Shown piece by piece: positions 7,043 through 15,958 of a stretch of DNA of 24,842 nucleotides. The notes under the pieces were generated by a model, which was not told the DNA's origin, searched no databases, and saw nothing but the letters and a program-made list of their open reading frames with translations. The translations under genes were made by a program, and so were the position numbers. This DNA comes from an uncultured Clostridia bacterium (GTDB lineage Bacteria > Bacillota > Clostridia > Christensenellales > UBA1242): positions 1 through 24,842 of the forward strand of contig CALVZZ010000011.1 of assembly GCA_944372715.1 (NCBI GenBank). The letters are read 5' to 3'. The first letter of the stretch is position 1, and every line of letters begins with the position of its first letter.

Positions 7043-7657
7043 TTATTTCCTTTTTTTATAATATTTACAAATTTCATATAATTCACAATTTTCACACAGG
7101 GGGTTAATTGCCTTGCAGTAATATCTACCAAACAAAACAAGTTGATGATGCACAGAAGACCATTTATCTTTGGGCACCAACTTTTCAAGTTTTGCTTCAC
7201 AATCAAGTGGATTTTTGCTTATAATTCCAAGCCTGTTTGAAACTCTAAAAACGTGAGTATCCACAGCTATTGCATCTCCTCCAAAACCAACAGCATAAAC
7301 AACATTCGCAGTCTTTTTTCCAACACCTGCCAAACTCATCAATTCATCAATATTATTGGGGACTTGTCCGTTAAATTTTTCAACAATATCCTTACTAGCA
7401 GAAATAATGTTTTTTGCCTTATTATGATAAAACCCACAAGATTTAATTTCATTTTCCAAATCTTGTGTTTTTACACAAGCAAAATCATTTGGAGTTTTTA
7501 ACTTTTTAAAAAGTTTTTCTGTTACTTGATTAACTCTTTTATCAGTACACTGAGCAGATAAAATCACTGCTATAAGAAGCTCAAATACATTGTTGAATTT
7601 AAGCTCACATTTAGGATTTGGAAACAATTTATCTAAATAATTCAGTACTTTTTCCAT
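7043..7657 (-). CDS. nth: Endonuclease III, base-excision DNA glycosylase/AP lyase
   Basis: A 204-residue enzyme that removes oxidised pyrimidines. Visible parts are the N-terminal FELLIAVILSAQCTDKRVN, the helix-hairpin-helix LAGVGKKTANVV with the catalytic Lys in GVGKKTA, the catalytic Asp in AVDTHVFRVSNRLG, and the [4Fe-4S] ligands C-x6-C-x2-C-x5-C in the tail. The frame can be extended to a TTG at 7693 overlapping the engB stop, but neither start has a Shine-Dalgarno. The ATG at 7657 gives the usual N-terminus (MEKVLNYLDKLFP) and stands 7 bases after the -10 of a good promoter, so it is preferred. Confidence 0.96.
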   Translation of the reverse strand: MEKVLNYLDKLFPNPKCELKFNNVFELLIAVILSAQCTDKRVNQVTEKLFKKLKTPNDFACVKTQDLENEIKSCGFYHNKAKNIISASKDIVEKFNGQVPNNIDELMSLAGVGKKTANVVYAVGFGGDAIAVDTHVFRVSNRLGIISKNPLDCEAKLEKLVPKDKWSSVHHQLVLFGRYYCKAINPLCENCELYEICKYYKKRK

Positions 7658-7664
7658 ATGTTTT

Positions 7665-7693
7665 ATTTTAACACACAGCAAGGAATAATTCAA
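7665..7693 (-). promoter_or_regulatory. Sigma-A promoter of nth, predicted leaderless
   Basis: On the minus strand TTGAAT (7693-7688), 17 bp, TAAAAT (7670-7665). The -35 box overlaps the engB stop codon. Seven bases separate the -10 from the nth ATG at 7657, placing the expected first transcribed base at the start codon. Confidence 0.6.
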
Positions 7694-8271
7694 TTATTTT
7701 TAAAACAGTTGGCAATTATATGAAGTACATCTTCTTTTCCAGCTCCATTTTCACTTACAGCAATAACATCTGCAATTCCAAGAGATAAATACTTTGCAAT
7801 TTCATTTCTAAAATTATAAATTTTACTTTTTGCAACTTTATCACACTTTGTTGCTATAACTTTATGTGGGATATTGTGATAAAATAAAAATTTATGCATC
7901 AAAACATCCAACTCCGTTGGCTTATGCCTAATGTCAACAAGCATAAAAACCATTTTTAAATTTTGAGAAGAAAGCAAATAATTTTCTAATAAAGTACTCC
8001 AAAGTTCAGTGTGTTTTTTCCCTGTTTTTGAATAGCCATAACCGGGCAAATCTACAAAATAGAAATTATCATTAATTAAAAAATAATTGACCATTTTGGT
8101 AAGTCCCGGAGTACTAGAAGATTTAGCCAAACCTTTTTGACCAACAAGCATATTAATTAAAGAGCTTTTGCCAACATTGCTTCTACCAACAAAGCAAATT
8201 TCAGGCAAATTATTTAAAAAATCAACTTCTTTAACAGCACTTGTAAAATATTTTGCACTTTTTATAATCAT
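7690..8271 (-). CDS. engB: Ribosome-biogenesis GTPase EngB/YsxC
   Basis: A 193-residue TRAFAC GTPase involved in late 50S assembly, usually essential. Motifs are Walker A GRSNVGKSSLIN, G2 with STPGLTKMVNYF, G3 DLPGYGYSK, G4 TKCD and G5 near AVSENGAGKED, and the length is typical of the family. No Shine-Dalgarno precedes the ATG at 8271; a TATTAT box ends 6 bases upstream, but its -35 is poor. A strong terminator lies between ftsY and this gene, so it must have its own promoter. It often follows lon or clpX in Bacillota; here it leads a group with nth and obgE. Confidence 0.96.
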   Translation of the reverse strand: MIIKSAKYFTSAVKEVDFLNNLPEICFVGRSNVGKSSLINMLVGQKGLAKSSSTPGLTKMVNYFLINDNFYFVDLPGYGYSKTGKKHTELWSTLLENYLLSSQNLKMVFMLVDIRHKPTELDVLMHKFLFYHNIPHKVIATKCDKVAKSKIYNFRNEIAKYLSLGIADVIAVSENGAGKEDVLHIIANCFKNN

Positions 8272-8323
8272 ATTTATATAATAACATAAATTATAAAAAA
8301 AATAAAGGACTTAAAATAAAATA

Positions 8324-8360
8324 AAAAAACATCAATTAATTTTTTAAATTGATGTTTTTT
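8324..8360 (-). terminator. Intrinsic terminator of the plsX-rnc-smc-ftsY operon
   Basis: A 14-bp perfect stem (AAAAAACATCAATT against AATTGATGTTTTTT) with a 9-base loop lies 64 bases after the ftsY stop. The T-rich arm continues as T-rich sequence on the minus strand. It could also stop transcription in the other direction. Confidence 0.85.
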
Positions 8361-8423
8361 GTAGTCAACGCTTTTATATATAAACCTTTTAAGAAAAACA
8401 AAATATATTTTAGTTTAAATTTT

Positions 8424-9323
8424 TTAAAACATATTATCTGCAAAATCCTTTGCATCAAACTTTTCAAGGTCGTTTATACCTTCTCCTAGTCCAATAAAAA
8501 CAACAGGTAAATTGTATTCTCTGGAAATTGTTAAAACAACTCCTCCTTTTGCCGTTCCGTCCAATTTTGTAAGAATTATTCCATCAAGCTTTACATATTC
8601 ATTAAAGTTCTCTATTTGCGACAAGGCATTTTGCCCCGTTGTTGCGTCTAATACAATAAAAGTATATTTATGAGCTTGCTCATACTCTCTATCTATCACT
8701 CTATTGATTTTTCCAAGCTCTTCCATTAAATTTGTTTTTGTATGCAATCTACCAGCAGTATCTACAATTAATACATCGGTTTTTCTTGCTTTAGCACTTG
8801 TTATTCCATCATACACAACAGCAGCTGAATCTGCACCCTCCTCGTGCTTTATAACTCGTACTTTATTTCTATTCCCCCATTCAGCTAGTTGTTCCGATGC
8901 AGCAGCTCTAAAAGTGTCACCTGCAACCAAACATACATCTTTTTTTAAGCTTTTAAAATAATTTGCAAGTTTACCTATTGTTGTTGTTTTCCCAACACCA
9001 TTAACACCTACGATTGTTATAATTGCAGGATACTCAATTTCCAAAGAGTTTTCATCAAAACTTAAACTTTCTTCTATTATTTCTTTTAAAAGCTTTCTAA
9101 CTTCTTCTGCACTTCTTAATTTTAATTTTCTTGCACGCTCTCTTAATTCTTCACAAATTTCCATTGAAGACTCTACTCCAACATCAGATGAAATTAAAAT
9201 ATCTTCAAGTTCTTCATAAAACTCATCATCAAGTTCTCCGTGGCTAAATAGTGCATCTAATTTCCTTCTAAATGCTTCACGAGTTTTCCTTAAAGCTTCA
9301 GCTATTTTTTTAAACAGCCCCAT
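8424..9323 (-). CDS. ftsY: Signal recognition particle receptor FtsY
   Basis: A 299-residue SRP GTPase that docks SRP-ribosome complexes at the membrane. The N domain is a short helical bundle (about 1-90), and the G domain shows GVNGVGKTTTIGKLA, GDTFRAAASEQL, DTAGRLHTKTNLMEEL, TKLDGTAKGG and the C-terminal FIGLGEGINDLEKFD. The acidic A domain of enterobacterial FtsY is absent, as usual in Bacillota. Its ATG is preceded by AGGAGG, and the gene overlaps the end of smc by 14 bases, so the two are translationally linked. Confidence 0.97.
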   Translation of the reverse strand: MGLFKKIAEALRKTREAFRRKLDALFSHGELDDEFYEELEDILISSDVGVESSMEICEELRERARKLKLRSAEEVRKLLKEIIEESLSFDENSLEIEYPAIITIVGVNGVGKTTTIGKLANYFKSLKKDVCLVAGDTFRAAASEQLAEWGNRNKVRVIKHEEGADSAAVVYDGITSAKARKTDVLIVDTAGRLHTKTNLMEELGKINRVIDREYEQAHKYTFIVLDATTGQNALSQIENFNEYVKLDGIILTKLDGTAKGGVVLTISREYNLPVVFIGLGEGINDLEKFDAKDFADNMF

Positions 9324-12300
9324 TTAACTCCTCCTGACCTTTAACATTTTTTACTGCTTCACTTAATTTTACAGACACCATCTTAGAAACAACTTTTTCT
9401 TCCATAGTAACCCCATACAAACTATCAGCAAGTTCCATTGTTGGTTTTCTGTGTGTAATGACAATAAACTGTGTTTCATTAGAAAAACGCTTTAAGTATT
9501 GAGCAAACCTTTCAACATTTGCTTCATCTAATGCAGCTTCAATTTCATCAAGCAAGCAAAATGGCATTGGTTTAAGTTTCAAAATTGCAAACAATATTGC
9601 AATTGCCGTTAAAGCCTTTTCACCACCACTTAAAAGTGTTATATTTTGCAATTTCTTACCAGGTGGTTCAGCAACAATGTCGACGCCAGCTTCAAGCAAA
9701 TTATCTGATTCTGTAAGTTCAAGTCTTGCATTTCCACCACCAAAAAGCTCTCTAAAAGTGGTTTTAAAGTTTTCATTAATTTTATTAAATTCCGTTTCAA
9801 ATCTTGAAGCCATTTCCGTTGATAATTCAGAAATAATTTGATTCAAATCTTCTTCTGCTTTGCTTAAATCAGCTTCTTGTGTTGCCAATTCTTCATATCT
9901 TTCTAAAAGAGTTTTACTATCTTCAATTGCATTCACATTTACATAGCCAAGTTTTTGAATTTCCTTTTTAATTCTGCTTATCTCTGGCATTCCTTCTTCA
10001 ATTTTAAAATCAGGTCTTTTAAATTCTAAACAAGTCTGATATGTGAGAGAATATTCTTCAAAAATTCTTTCTTGCATTTGTTCTAAATCTGAATCTACTT
10101 TGCTCAAAAGCATTTCTTGATTATATTTTTTCTCACTTATTTTTCCAATTTCATCAAGAAGAACAGTTCTTTTTTCTTCAAAAATTTTAAGTTCATTTTG
10201 TAAATTCTGTTTTTTAATTTCTATATTATCTTGTTCATTTTTTATTGCGTCGAGCTTTGCTTTTGCTTCAACTGATGTATTTGCTTCAATTTGCTGTTTA
10301 ATTAAAGCTTCTGCTTGCTCTATGGTTAAATTATTTTTTTCAAGTTCCATTTGATTTTGATTTTTAGACTGTTCAGTTTCTGAAATTTGAAGATTAATTC
10401 TTGTGAGATCACTTTCTAGTGATGTTATTTCTGCCTCTATTGAAGCTATTTTAACTCTTACAGTTGTCAAATCTGAATTTAATTTTTCTCTTTCTTCTTT
10501 TAATGCATTTGCTTTATTTTTACTTTCAAGTTGGTTCTCAGTTGCAATACCTTTAAAATTTGTATCAATGTTCTTTCCAGAAAGTTCTTGTTCTAGAAAA
10601 GCAATTTGAGTTTTCAATTCATTTATTTCACTAACTATATTCTTTTTTTCTTTTTCAAGAGAACTTAAAATATCTCCCAAAGAATCCATTTTTTCTTTTT
10701 CTTTTGCTTCTTCTACTTCAACATCAGATTTTTTAATTTCAAGTTCAGAAACAAGTTTTTTAGTCTGCAAAAGTTCTTCACTTAATTGTTTGATATATTC
10801 AGTTTTTTTCAATAAATCCTGTTTACATTTTTCTATTTCTGTTCCAAGAGTACCAATTTCTCTTTCTCTGCTTATCAAATTAGAAGCTTCGCTTTTTTTA
10901 GAGCCTCCTGTCATAGAACCTGTTGGGTTTACTATGTCACCATCCAAAGTTACAATTTTAAATGAAAATCTTGTATTTTTTGCTAAGTTTACAGCTGTTT
11001 CCAAAGTATCTACAATCACAGTTGCACCAAGCAAATTTTCCACAACATTTTGAATTTGAGGACTATACGAAATAATTTCACTTGCAACACCAAAAGAACC
11101 ATTAACTAAAATTGCCCTCCTATCTTCTGGACTTATTCTTCTTGGTTTCATTGATGAAATTGGAAGAAAAGTTGCTCTTCCCAAACTATTTTGTTTTAAA
11201 AAGTTAATCAAATCCTTAGCGCCATTTTCATCAAATGTTATGATATTTTGAACGGCATTACCAAGTGCAACTTCAATTGCAGTTTCAAATTTTTCTGGAA
11301 CTTTAATTTGTGAAGCTAGAACACCAACCATTCTTGTTTTTAAACCAGAATTTTTTTCTGCTTCCTTTAAAAGCTTTTTAACAGCATAGGCATATCCTTC
11401 ATATTCTGCCTGCATTTCAGATAATAGTCTTTTTCTATTCTCATATACTTGAATTTTTGCGTTAATATTGTGTTTTTCCTGTTCTTCATCTGAAATTTCT
11501 GAGATTAAGCTATCAACTCTAAATTTTTTGTCAGCATATTCCTTGCTGACCTCTTGTTTTGTTTTACTTAGTTTCTCAAAAGAAAGTTTACATTCCTTAT
11601 AAACTTTTTCCTGATAAGAATTTCTTTCTTCCAACTGTCCTAGCTTATCTTCATCTTGTGATAAATTTTTCTTTAACAATTCACATTGAGCCTCATATCT
11701 GGAAATATCACTTTTTATATCAGAAAGCTTATCTAAGGCACTAATCATATTTTTTTGACTTTCTTCTGCTTCGCTTTCTGTTTTTGTTATTTCATCAACA
11801 ATATTAAGATATTTTTGTGAAATTTCATTTTGCGATAAATTTAAAGCTTTTAAATTATTAGATAACTCTTCCTTTCTATTTGTTTTGTATTCTTTTTCAG
11901 CATTAAGTTTTGTAATGGTATTATCACAATTTAAAATTTCAAGATGAATTTTATCGTTTTGCTCGTTAATATGGTTTATTCTTTCTCTTATTAACTTTGT
12001 TTCACCAGCTTGTTTTTCAATATTAACAGTAAGAGCCAAAGCTTCTTCGTGCAATTCATTAACTTTTTTATCAAGCAGGGCAACCTGCTCCATATTGTTC
12101 GAATATTTTGAATTTAAAGAAACAAGTTCTGCCTGTCTTACAGACATTTCTTCCAATATTGCGTTTAACTTTATGTTTATTTGTTCCTTTGTTTCATTAG
12201 CATTTTCATACTGATAAAGATATGCGTTTACTTCTAAATCCTTTAATAACCCCTTTAATTCCAAAAACTTTTTTGCAACTTCTGCTTGCTTTCTTAAAGG

Positions 12301-12909
12301 GCCTAACTGCCTGTCAATTTCCCCAATTATGTCTCTAAGTCTTGTCAAGTTTTCCCTTGTTCTATCAAGTTTTCTTTCAGCTTCGACTTTTCTGGATTTA
12401 AATCCTGCAATTCCAGCAGCCTCTTCAAAAATTGCACGCCTATTTTCTGGTTTTGATGAAATTATTTCTTCAACCTTACCTTGTCCAATAATTGAATATC
12501 CATCTCTACCTATACCAGAATCATAAAGAATATTTATAATGTCTTTTAATCTGCAAGGATTTCTATTTAATAAATATTCACTTTCTCCTGATCTGTATAG
12601 TTTTCTTGTGATAGCAAGCTCGTCATAATCAAAGTTAAAAAATCTGTCCTGATTGTTAAAAGTTAAAGAAACTTCACAATAAGAAAGACTTTTTCTTTTT
12701 TCTGTACCATTAAAGATAACATCTTGCATTGTTGTTCCACGAAGCATCTTTGAGCTTTGTTCTCCTAAAACCCACCTTATTGCATCTGAAACATTGCTTT
12801 TACCACAACCATTTGACGCAACAATTGCAGTTACACCATCATCAAACTTAATTTCTGTTCTGTCTGCAAAGGACTTAAAACCTGCAATTTGTATCTGTTT
12901 AAAATACAT
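9310..12909 (-). CDS. smc: Chromosome condensation ATPase SMC
   Basis: A 1199-residue SMC protein, full length for the family; with ScpA and ScpB it organises and separates chromosomes. The N-terminal ATPase half has the P-loop at residues 31-38 (ASNGCGKS) and Q-loop context AIRWVLGEQS. Two long coiled-coil arms (about 170-500 and 680-1020) flank the hinge (about 510-670, with GRATFLPISSM and GSMTGGSKK). The C-terminal half has the signature LLSGGEKALTAIA and Walker B FCLLDEIEAALDEAN. The P-loop begins with Ala-Ser where Gly-Pro is usual (GPNGSGKS). The ATG is preceded by GAGGG at 8 bases. It sits between rnc and ftsY, the classic Bacillota order. Confidence 0.97.
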   Translation of the reverse strand: MYFKQIQIAGFKSFADRTEIKFDDGVTAIVASNGCGKSNVSDAIRWVLGEQSSKMLRGTTMQDVIFNGTEKRKSLSYCEVSLTFNNQDRFFNFDYDELAITRKLYRSGESEYLLNRNPCRLKDIINILYDSGIGRDGYSIIGQGKVEEIISSKPENRRAIFEEAAGIAGFKSRKVEAERKLDRTRENLTRLRDIIGEIDRQLGPLRKQAEVAKKFLELKGLLKDLEVNAYLYQYENANETKEQINIKLNAILEEMSVRQAELVSLNSKYSNNMEQVALLDKKVNELHEEALALTVNIEKQAGETKLIRERINHINEQNDKIHLEILNCDNTITKLNAEKEYKTNRKEELSNNLKALNLSQNEISQKYLNIVDEITKTESEAEESQKNMISALDKLSDIKSDISRYEAQCELLKKNLSQDEDKLGQLEERNSYQEKVYKECKLSFEKLSKTKQEVSKEYADKKFRVDSLISEISDEEQEKHNINAKIQVYENRKRLLSEMQAEYEGYAYAVKKLLKEAEKNSGLKTRMVGVLASQIKVPEKFETAIEVALGNAVQNIITFDENGAKDLINFLKQNSLGRATFLPISSMKPRRISPEDRRAILVNGSFGVASEIISYSPQIQNVVENLLGATVIVDTLETAVNLAKNTRFSFKIVTLDGDIVNPTGSMTGGSKKSEASNLISREREIGTLGTEIEKCKQDLLKKTEYIKQLSEELLQTKKLVSELEIKKSDVEVEEAKEKEKMDSLGDILSSLEKEKKNIVSEINELKTQIAFLEQELSGKNIDTNFKGIATENQLESKNKANALKEEREKLNSDLTTVRVKIASIEAEITSLESDLTRINLQISETEQSKNQNQMELEKNNLTIEQAEALIKQQIEANTSVEAKAKLDAIKNEQDNIEIKKQNLQNELKIFEEKRTVLLDEIGKISEKKYNQEMLLSKVDSDLEQMQERIFEEYSLTYQTCLEFKRPDFKIEEGMPEISRIKKEIQKLGYVNVNAIEDSKTLLERYEELATQEADLSKAEEDLNQIISELSTEMASRFETEFNKINENFKTTFRELFGGGNARLELTESDNLLEAGVDIVAEPPGKKLQNITLLSGGEKALTAIAILFAILKLKPMPFCLLDEIEAALDEANVERFAQYLKRFSNETQFIVITHRKPTMELADSLYGVTMEEKVVSKMVSVKLSEAVKNVKGQEELNGAV

Positions 12910-12924
12910 AAATTTTCCCTCAAT

Positions 12925-13572
12925 TTATTTTTGTTTTTTTAATTTTCTTAAAATCAATTCTGCGCCCTTTTGTTCTGCCTCGTGTTTAGACATTCCTTCT
13001 GCTTGCCCTATTTGTACTAAAAAAAAAAAAACTCCAACCAAAAAAATTGGTTTGTGTGGAGAGCCTTCTTGCTTTAATAATTTATAAGAAATCTTATTTT
13101 TTTTGTCAAGTGACTGATAATATTCTTGAATTTGAGATTTGTAATCTGTATCTTTTATTGTCTTATAATTTCCAAGCTTTAAAGTGTTTACAACAAATTT
13201 TTTTGCAACTTCAAAACCACCATCAAGATAAATGCTTGCAACAATAGCTTCAAAAATGTCTGCTTTAACTGATTTAGTCAATTCAGATTTATAACTTTTG
13301 CCAACTTTTACAAATTTTTCAATGTCAAGTTCGTCAAAAATTTTATGAAGATATTGTTCAGAAACAAAACTCGCCCTCAACTTAGAAAGTTTACCTTCAC
13401 TTTCAGAACATTTTTTATAAAGATAATCCCCTACGACAAAATCTAATATGCTATCCCCCAAAAATTCCAACCTTTCATAATTTTCCTTTGAATATGAACT
13501 ATGAGTTAAGGCTCTTTCTAAAAGTTGTGGATTTTTATATGTGTAATTTAATACATTGTTTAAATTGTTCAT
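12925..13572 (-). CDS. rnc: Ribonuclease III
   Basis: A 215-residue double-strand-specific RNase that processes rRNA precursors and structured RNAs. The catalytic domain shows the signature ERLEFLGDSILDF (E36, D40) and the second metal-binding pair in ADIFEAIVASIYLDGG (D105, E108). The dsRNA-binding domain covers about 143-213 (DYKSQIQEYYQ, KPIFLV, GMSKHEAEQKGAE). Inside it a run of 13 T residues encodes VFFFL (residues 181-185); the alignment with other RNase III proteins keeps its length, so the frame is intact as written, but the run is slippage-prone. The ATG overlaps the plsX stop as ATGA, indicating translational coupling. Confidence 0.95.
   Translation of the reverse strand: MNNLNNVLNYTYKNPQLLERALTHSSYSKENYERLEFLGDSILDFVVGDYLYKKCSESEGKLSKLRASFVSEQYLHKIFDELDIEKFVKVGKSYKSELTKSVKADIFEAIVASIYLDGGFEVAKKFVVNTLKLGNYKTIKDTDYKSQIQEYYQSLDKKNKISYKLLKQEGSPHKPIFLVGVFFFLVQIGQAEGMSKHEAEQKGAELILRKLKKQK
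13019..13031 (-). repeat. 13-base homopolymer inside the rnc coding region
   Basis: A13 on the plus strand reads as T13 in the gene. Losing one T puts TAG in frame right after F184. Adding one T gives a TAA after ten more codons. Both would remove most of the dsRNA-binding domain. Confidence 0.95.
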
Positions 13573-14582
13573 AAATCACCACTTATATCTAAGTTTGCGA
13601 ATGCATCTGCAAATTTAGAATTTATTCCTAGTTTAGAGCATTCTATTGCTTGGTCAACGGCATAACATATAGTCTCTCTTTTTGAATTTCCGTGAGATTT
13701 TATTATAAGCTTTTTTGTTCCTAAAAATGGAGAACCTCCATATTTTTTATAATCCATTCTCGACTTTACTTTTTTGAAAGCTTTTTTTAAAAATAAAGCT
13801 CCGAACATTGAAACGGCACTAGATTTTATTGCTGTTTTAATTTCATTCATTGCAAGTTTTACAGCACCTTCAATACTTTTTAAAGCAATATTCCCTGTAA
13901 AACCATCAGTTACAACAACATCAACATCACCTGAAACAATATCTCTTGCTTCAATATTCCCGATAAAATTGATAGGCAATGTTTTCAAAATTTTGTATGT
14001 TTCCTTTGTAAGTTCGCTTCCTTTATGTTCTTCAACACCATTGCTTAACAACCCAACTCTTGGACTATCCACCCCATTAATTTCTTTATAATATATTGAA
14101 CCCATAATTGCAAAGTGTGCCAGATTAATTGGTTTACATTCAGAATTAGCCCCACAATCTATAAGCAAAACATTTGTACCTTTTCTTGTTGGAAGGAATG
14201 GAGCAAGAGCAGGTCTTGACACTCCTTTAATTCTTCCAATTTTTAAGAACCCACCTGCTAAAATTGCACCCGTACTACCACAAGAAATCAATGCTTGCAC
14301 ATCATCTTGTTGTTTTAAAATGTTAAATGCTTCACCTAGTGAAGTACCCTCTTTCTTTATTGCTATTGTGGGTGTTTCATCATTAGAAATTACAAGTGGT
14401 GCATTATGTAATTTAATTCTTTCCATACTTAAATTAAGCTCAGAAAATTTATCTGTTAAAACTTTTTCGTCACCTGTTAAAATTATTTCCAAATCTTTAT
14501 GTTTTTGTATAGATAAAACTGCACCCTTAATAATTTCATCAGGAGAATAATCTCCACCAAAGCCATCTATCACGATTTTCAT
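13569..14582 (-). CDS. plsX: Phosphate acyltransferase PlsX
   Basis: A 337-residue enzyme that turns acyl-ACP into acyl-phosphate for phosphatidic acid synthesis. The start MKIVIDGFGGDYSPDE, the segments SCGSTGAILAGG, LIDCGAN and VTDGFTGNIALK, and the ending GGSPFLGTKK with KSHGNS identify it. The frame extends four codons to a TTG at 14594, but GGAG lies 7 bases before the ATG at 14582 and the protein family starts there. It heads the plsX-rnc-smc-ftsY operon, driven by a promoter just upstream. acpP, often between plsX and rnc, is missing, and so are the fab genes. Confidence 0.96.
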   Translation of the reverse strand: MKIVIDGFGGDYSPDEIIKGAVLSIQKHKDLEIILTGDEKVLTDKFSELNLSMERIKLHNAPLVISNDETPTIAIKKEGTSLGEAFNILKQQDDVQALISCGSTGAILAGGFLKIGRIKGVSRPALAPFLPTRKGTNVLLIDCGANSECKPINLAHFAIMGSIYYKEINGVDSPRVGLLSNGVEEHKGSELTKETYKILKTLPINFIGNIEARDIVSGDVDVVVTDGFTGNIALKSIEGAVKLAMNEIKTAIKSSAVSMFGALFLKKAFKKVKSRMDYKKYGGSPFLGTKKLIIKSHGNSKRETICYAVDQAIECSKLGINSKFADAFANLDISGDL

Positions 14583-14602
14583 AAATTTCTCCAAACAATA
14601 GA

Positions 14603-14632
14603 ATTATATCAAATTAGACATAACCAAATCAA
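14603..14632 (-). promoter_or_regulatory. Sigma-A promoter of the plsX operon
   Basis: On the minus strand TTGATT (14632-14627), 18 bp, perfect TATAAT (14608-14603). Transcription would start near 14596 and leave a short leader with the GGAG site, so this is a conventional leadered unit, in contrast to several neighbours. Confidence 0.65.
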
Positions 14633-14662
14633 GTTTATTACAACTTATTTTCGTACAATTTG

Positions 14663-15949
14663 TCACATTTTGACAATAGCTCCATCTTTATATTCTCTTT
14701 CTATTTCCACAGTAACAAGTGTGTTTAATTCCACATTATCGCAAGGTAGATAACACTTTACAAAATTTTCTGTATGACCTACCAAATACCCATCGCTTTG
14801 ACTTTCAACAAGCATAACAAATTTTTCACCTTTTATAGATGTAATATATTTGCTTTTAAATTTTTTATTATATTTTTCAAGTTTTTTAATTCTTTTCTTT
14901 ACAGTTTTTAATTCAACATAACCATATTTTCCACTTGTTAAAAGTTTTTCTGCAACCGTTCCCGTTCTAATTGAAAATGGGAATATGTGCATACTTGCAA
15001 ACTTAACTTTTTTTATTGTTCTGCAAGTTTCTTTAAATTCTTTTTTTGTTTCTCCTAAAAATCCTACAATCACATCTGTGGTTATTGCTGGATTTTTAAA
15101 ATATTTCCTTATTCTTTTTACAGTACGCAAATACTCCTTGCTTGTGTACTTTCTGTTCATTCTTTTTAGAACACCATTACTTCCACTTTGCATTGATAAA
15201 TGAAAATGTGGACAAAAATTTTTAAGAGTACAAAGTTCTTTTAAAAATTCCTCAGTCAACACTCCCTGCTCTAAACTTCCAAGCCTTATTCTAACATCAA
15301 ACTTGTCAAGTTCTTTTAAAAGAGTTAATAGTCCATTTTTGCCATCTATTTTAAAATCTGATATATTTATGCCTGTCAATACAATTTCATTGATGAATGG
15401 TTTGTTTTCAGTGATTGCCCCTGAAACAAGCCCTTCAACTTCATTTAATATACTAACTATGTCCCTGCTTCTACTTCTTCCTCTCAAATATGGAATAATG
15501 CAATAGGAACAAAAATTATTGCAACCATCTTGAATTTTTACATACGCCCTGGTGTGTGACGATGTTGAAAGTCCAAAATCTTCATATGCTGTTGGCAAGG
15601 GATCAATCTCTACGCCGTCAGTCATTAATTTTTCTATAAGTTTCATCTTGTTTGCAACACCAGAAACAAAGTTGACATTTTTTAATGCTGAAAACTGAGA
15701 ATCATCTTTTTCACTTGCACAACCACAAACCAACACTTTCGCATTAGGATTTAATGCATAAAACTTTGATATAGACTGTCTTGACTTTCTTTCAGCTTCA
15801 TTTGTTACGGCACAAGAATTTAATATATAAACATCAGCAATTCCTAGTTCCGTAGTAACATCGTGCCCTAACCTTCTTAAACATTCTGCTAGTGCATCGC
15901 TTTCATATTGATTAACTTTACAACCTAATGTGTGTATACAAATTTTCAT
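14663..15949 (-). CDS. mtaB: tRNA t6A37 methylthiotransferase MtaB
   Basis: A 428-residue radical SAM enzyme that converts t6A to ms2t6A at position 37 of tRNAs reading ANN codons. The N-terminal cluster domain has C10, C46 and C77 (LGCKVNQYES, NSCAVT, CGCAS), the radical SAM motif is C143-x3-C147-x2-C150 (CNNFCSYC) followed by YLRGRSRSR, and a C-terminal TRAM domain ends the protein. The opening sequence and the LRGRSRSR region fit MtaB rather than MiaB. AAGGAAAG precedes the ATG. It starts 9 bases after rsmE, a common pairing in Bacillota (dnaK-prmA-rsmE-mtaB); here dnaK and prmA are absent. Confidence 0.94.
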   Translation of the reverse strand: MKICIHTLGCKVNQYESDALAECLRRLGHDVTTELGIADVYILNSCAVTNEAERKSRQSISKFYALNPNAKVLVCGCASEKDDSQFSALKNVNFVSGVANKMKLIEKLMTDGVEIDPLPTAYEDFGLSTSSHTRAYVKIQDGCNNFCSYCIIPYLRGRSRSRDIVSILNEVEGLVSGAITENKPFINEIVLTGINISDFKIDGKNGLLTLLKELDKFDVRIRLGSLEQGVLTEEFLKELCTLKNFCPHFHLSMQSGSNGVLKRMNRKYTSKEYLRTVKRIRKYFKNPAITTDVIVGFLGETKKEFKETCRTIKKVKFASMHIFPFSIRTGTVAEKLLTSGKYGYVELKTVKKRIKKLEKYNKKFKSKYITSIKGEKFVMLVESQSDGYLVGHTENFVKCYLPCDNVELNTLVTVEIEREYKDGAIVKM

Positions 15950-15958
15950 ATTCTTTCC

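Noticed and set aside
12925..13572. rnc as a frameshifted pseudogene because of the T13 run
   Set aside because: The protein aligns at constant length across the run with the usual dsRBD ending (SKHEAEQ), so the frame is correct as written.
14645..14680. Hairpin TTGTCA/TGACAA after mtaB as a terminator
   Set aside because: The 6-bp stem has no following T run on either strand.
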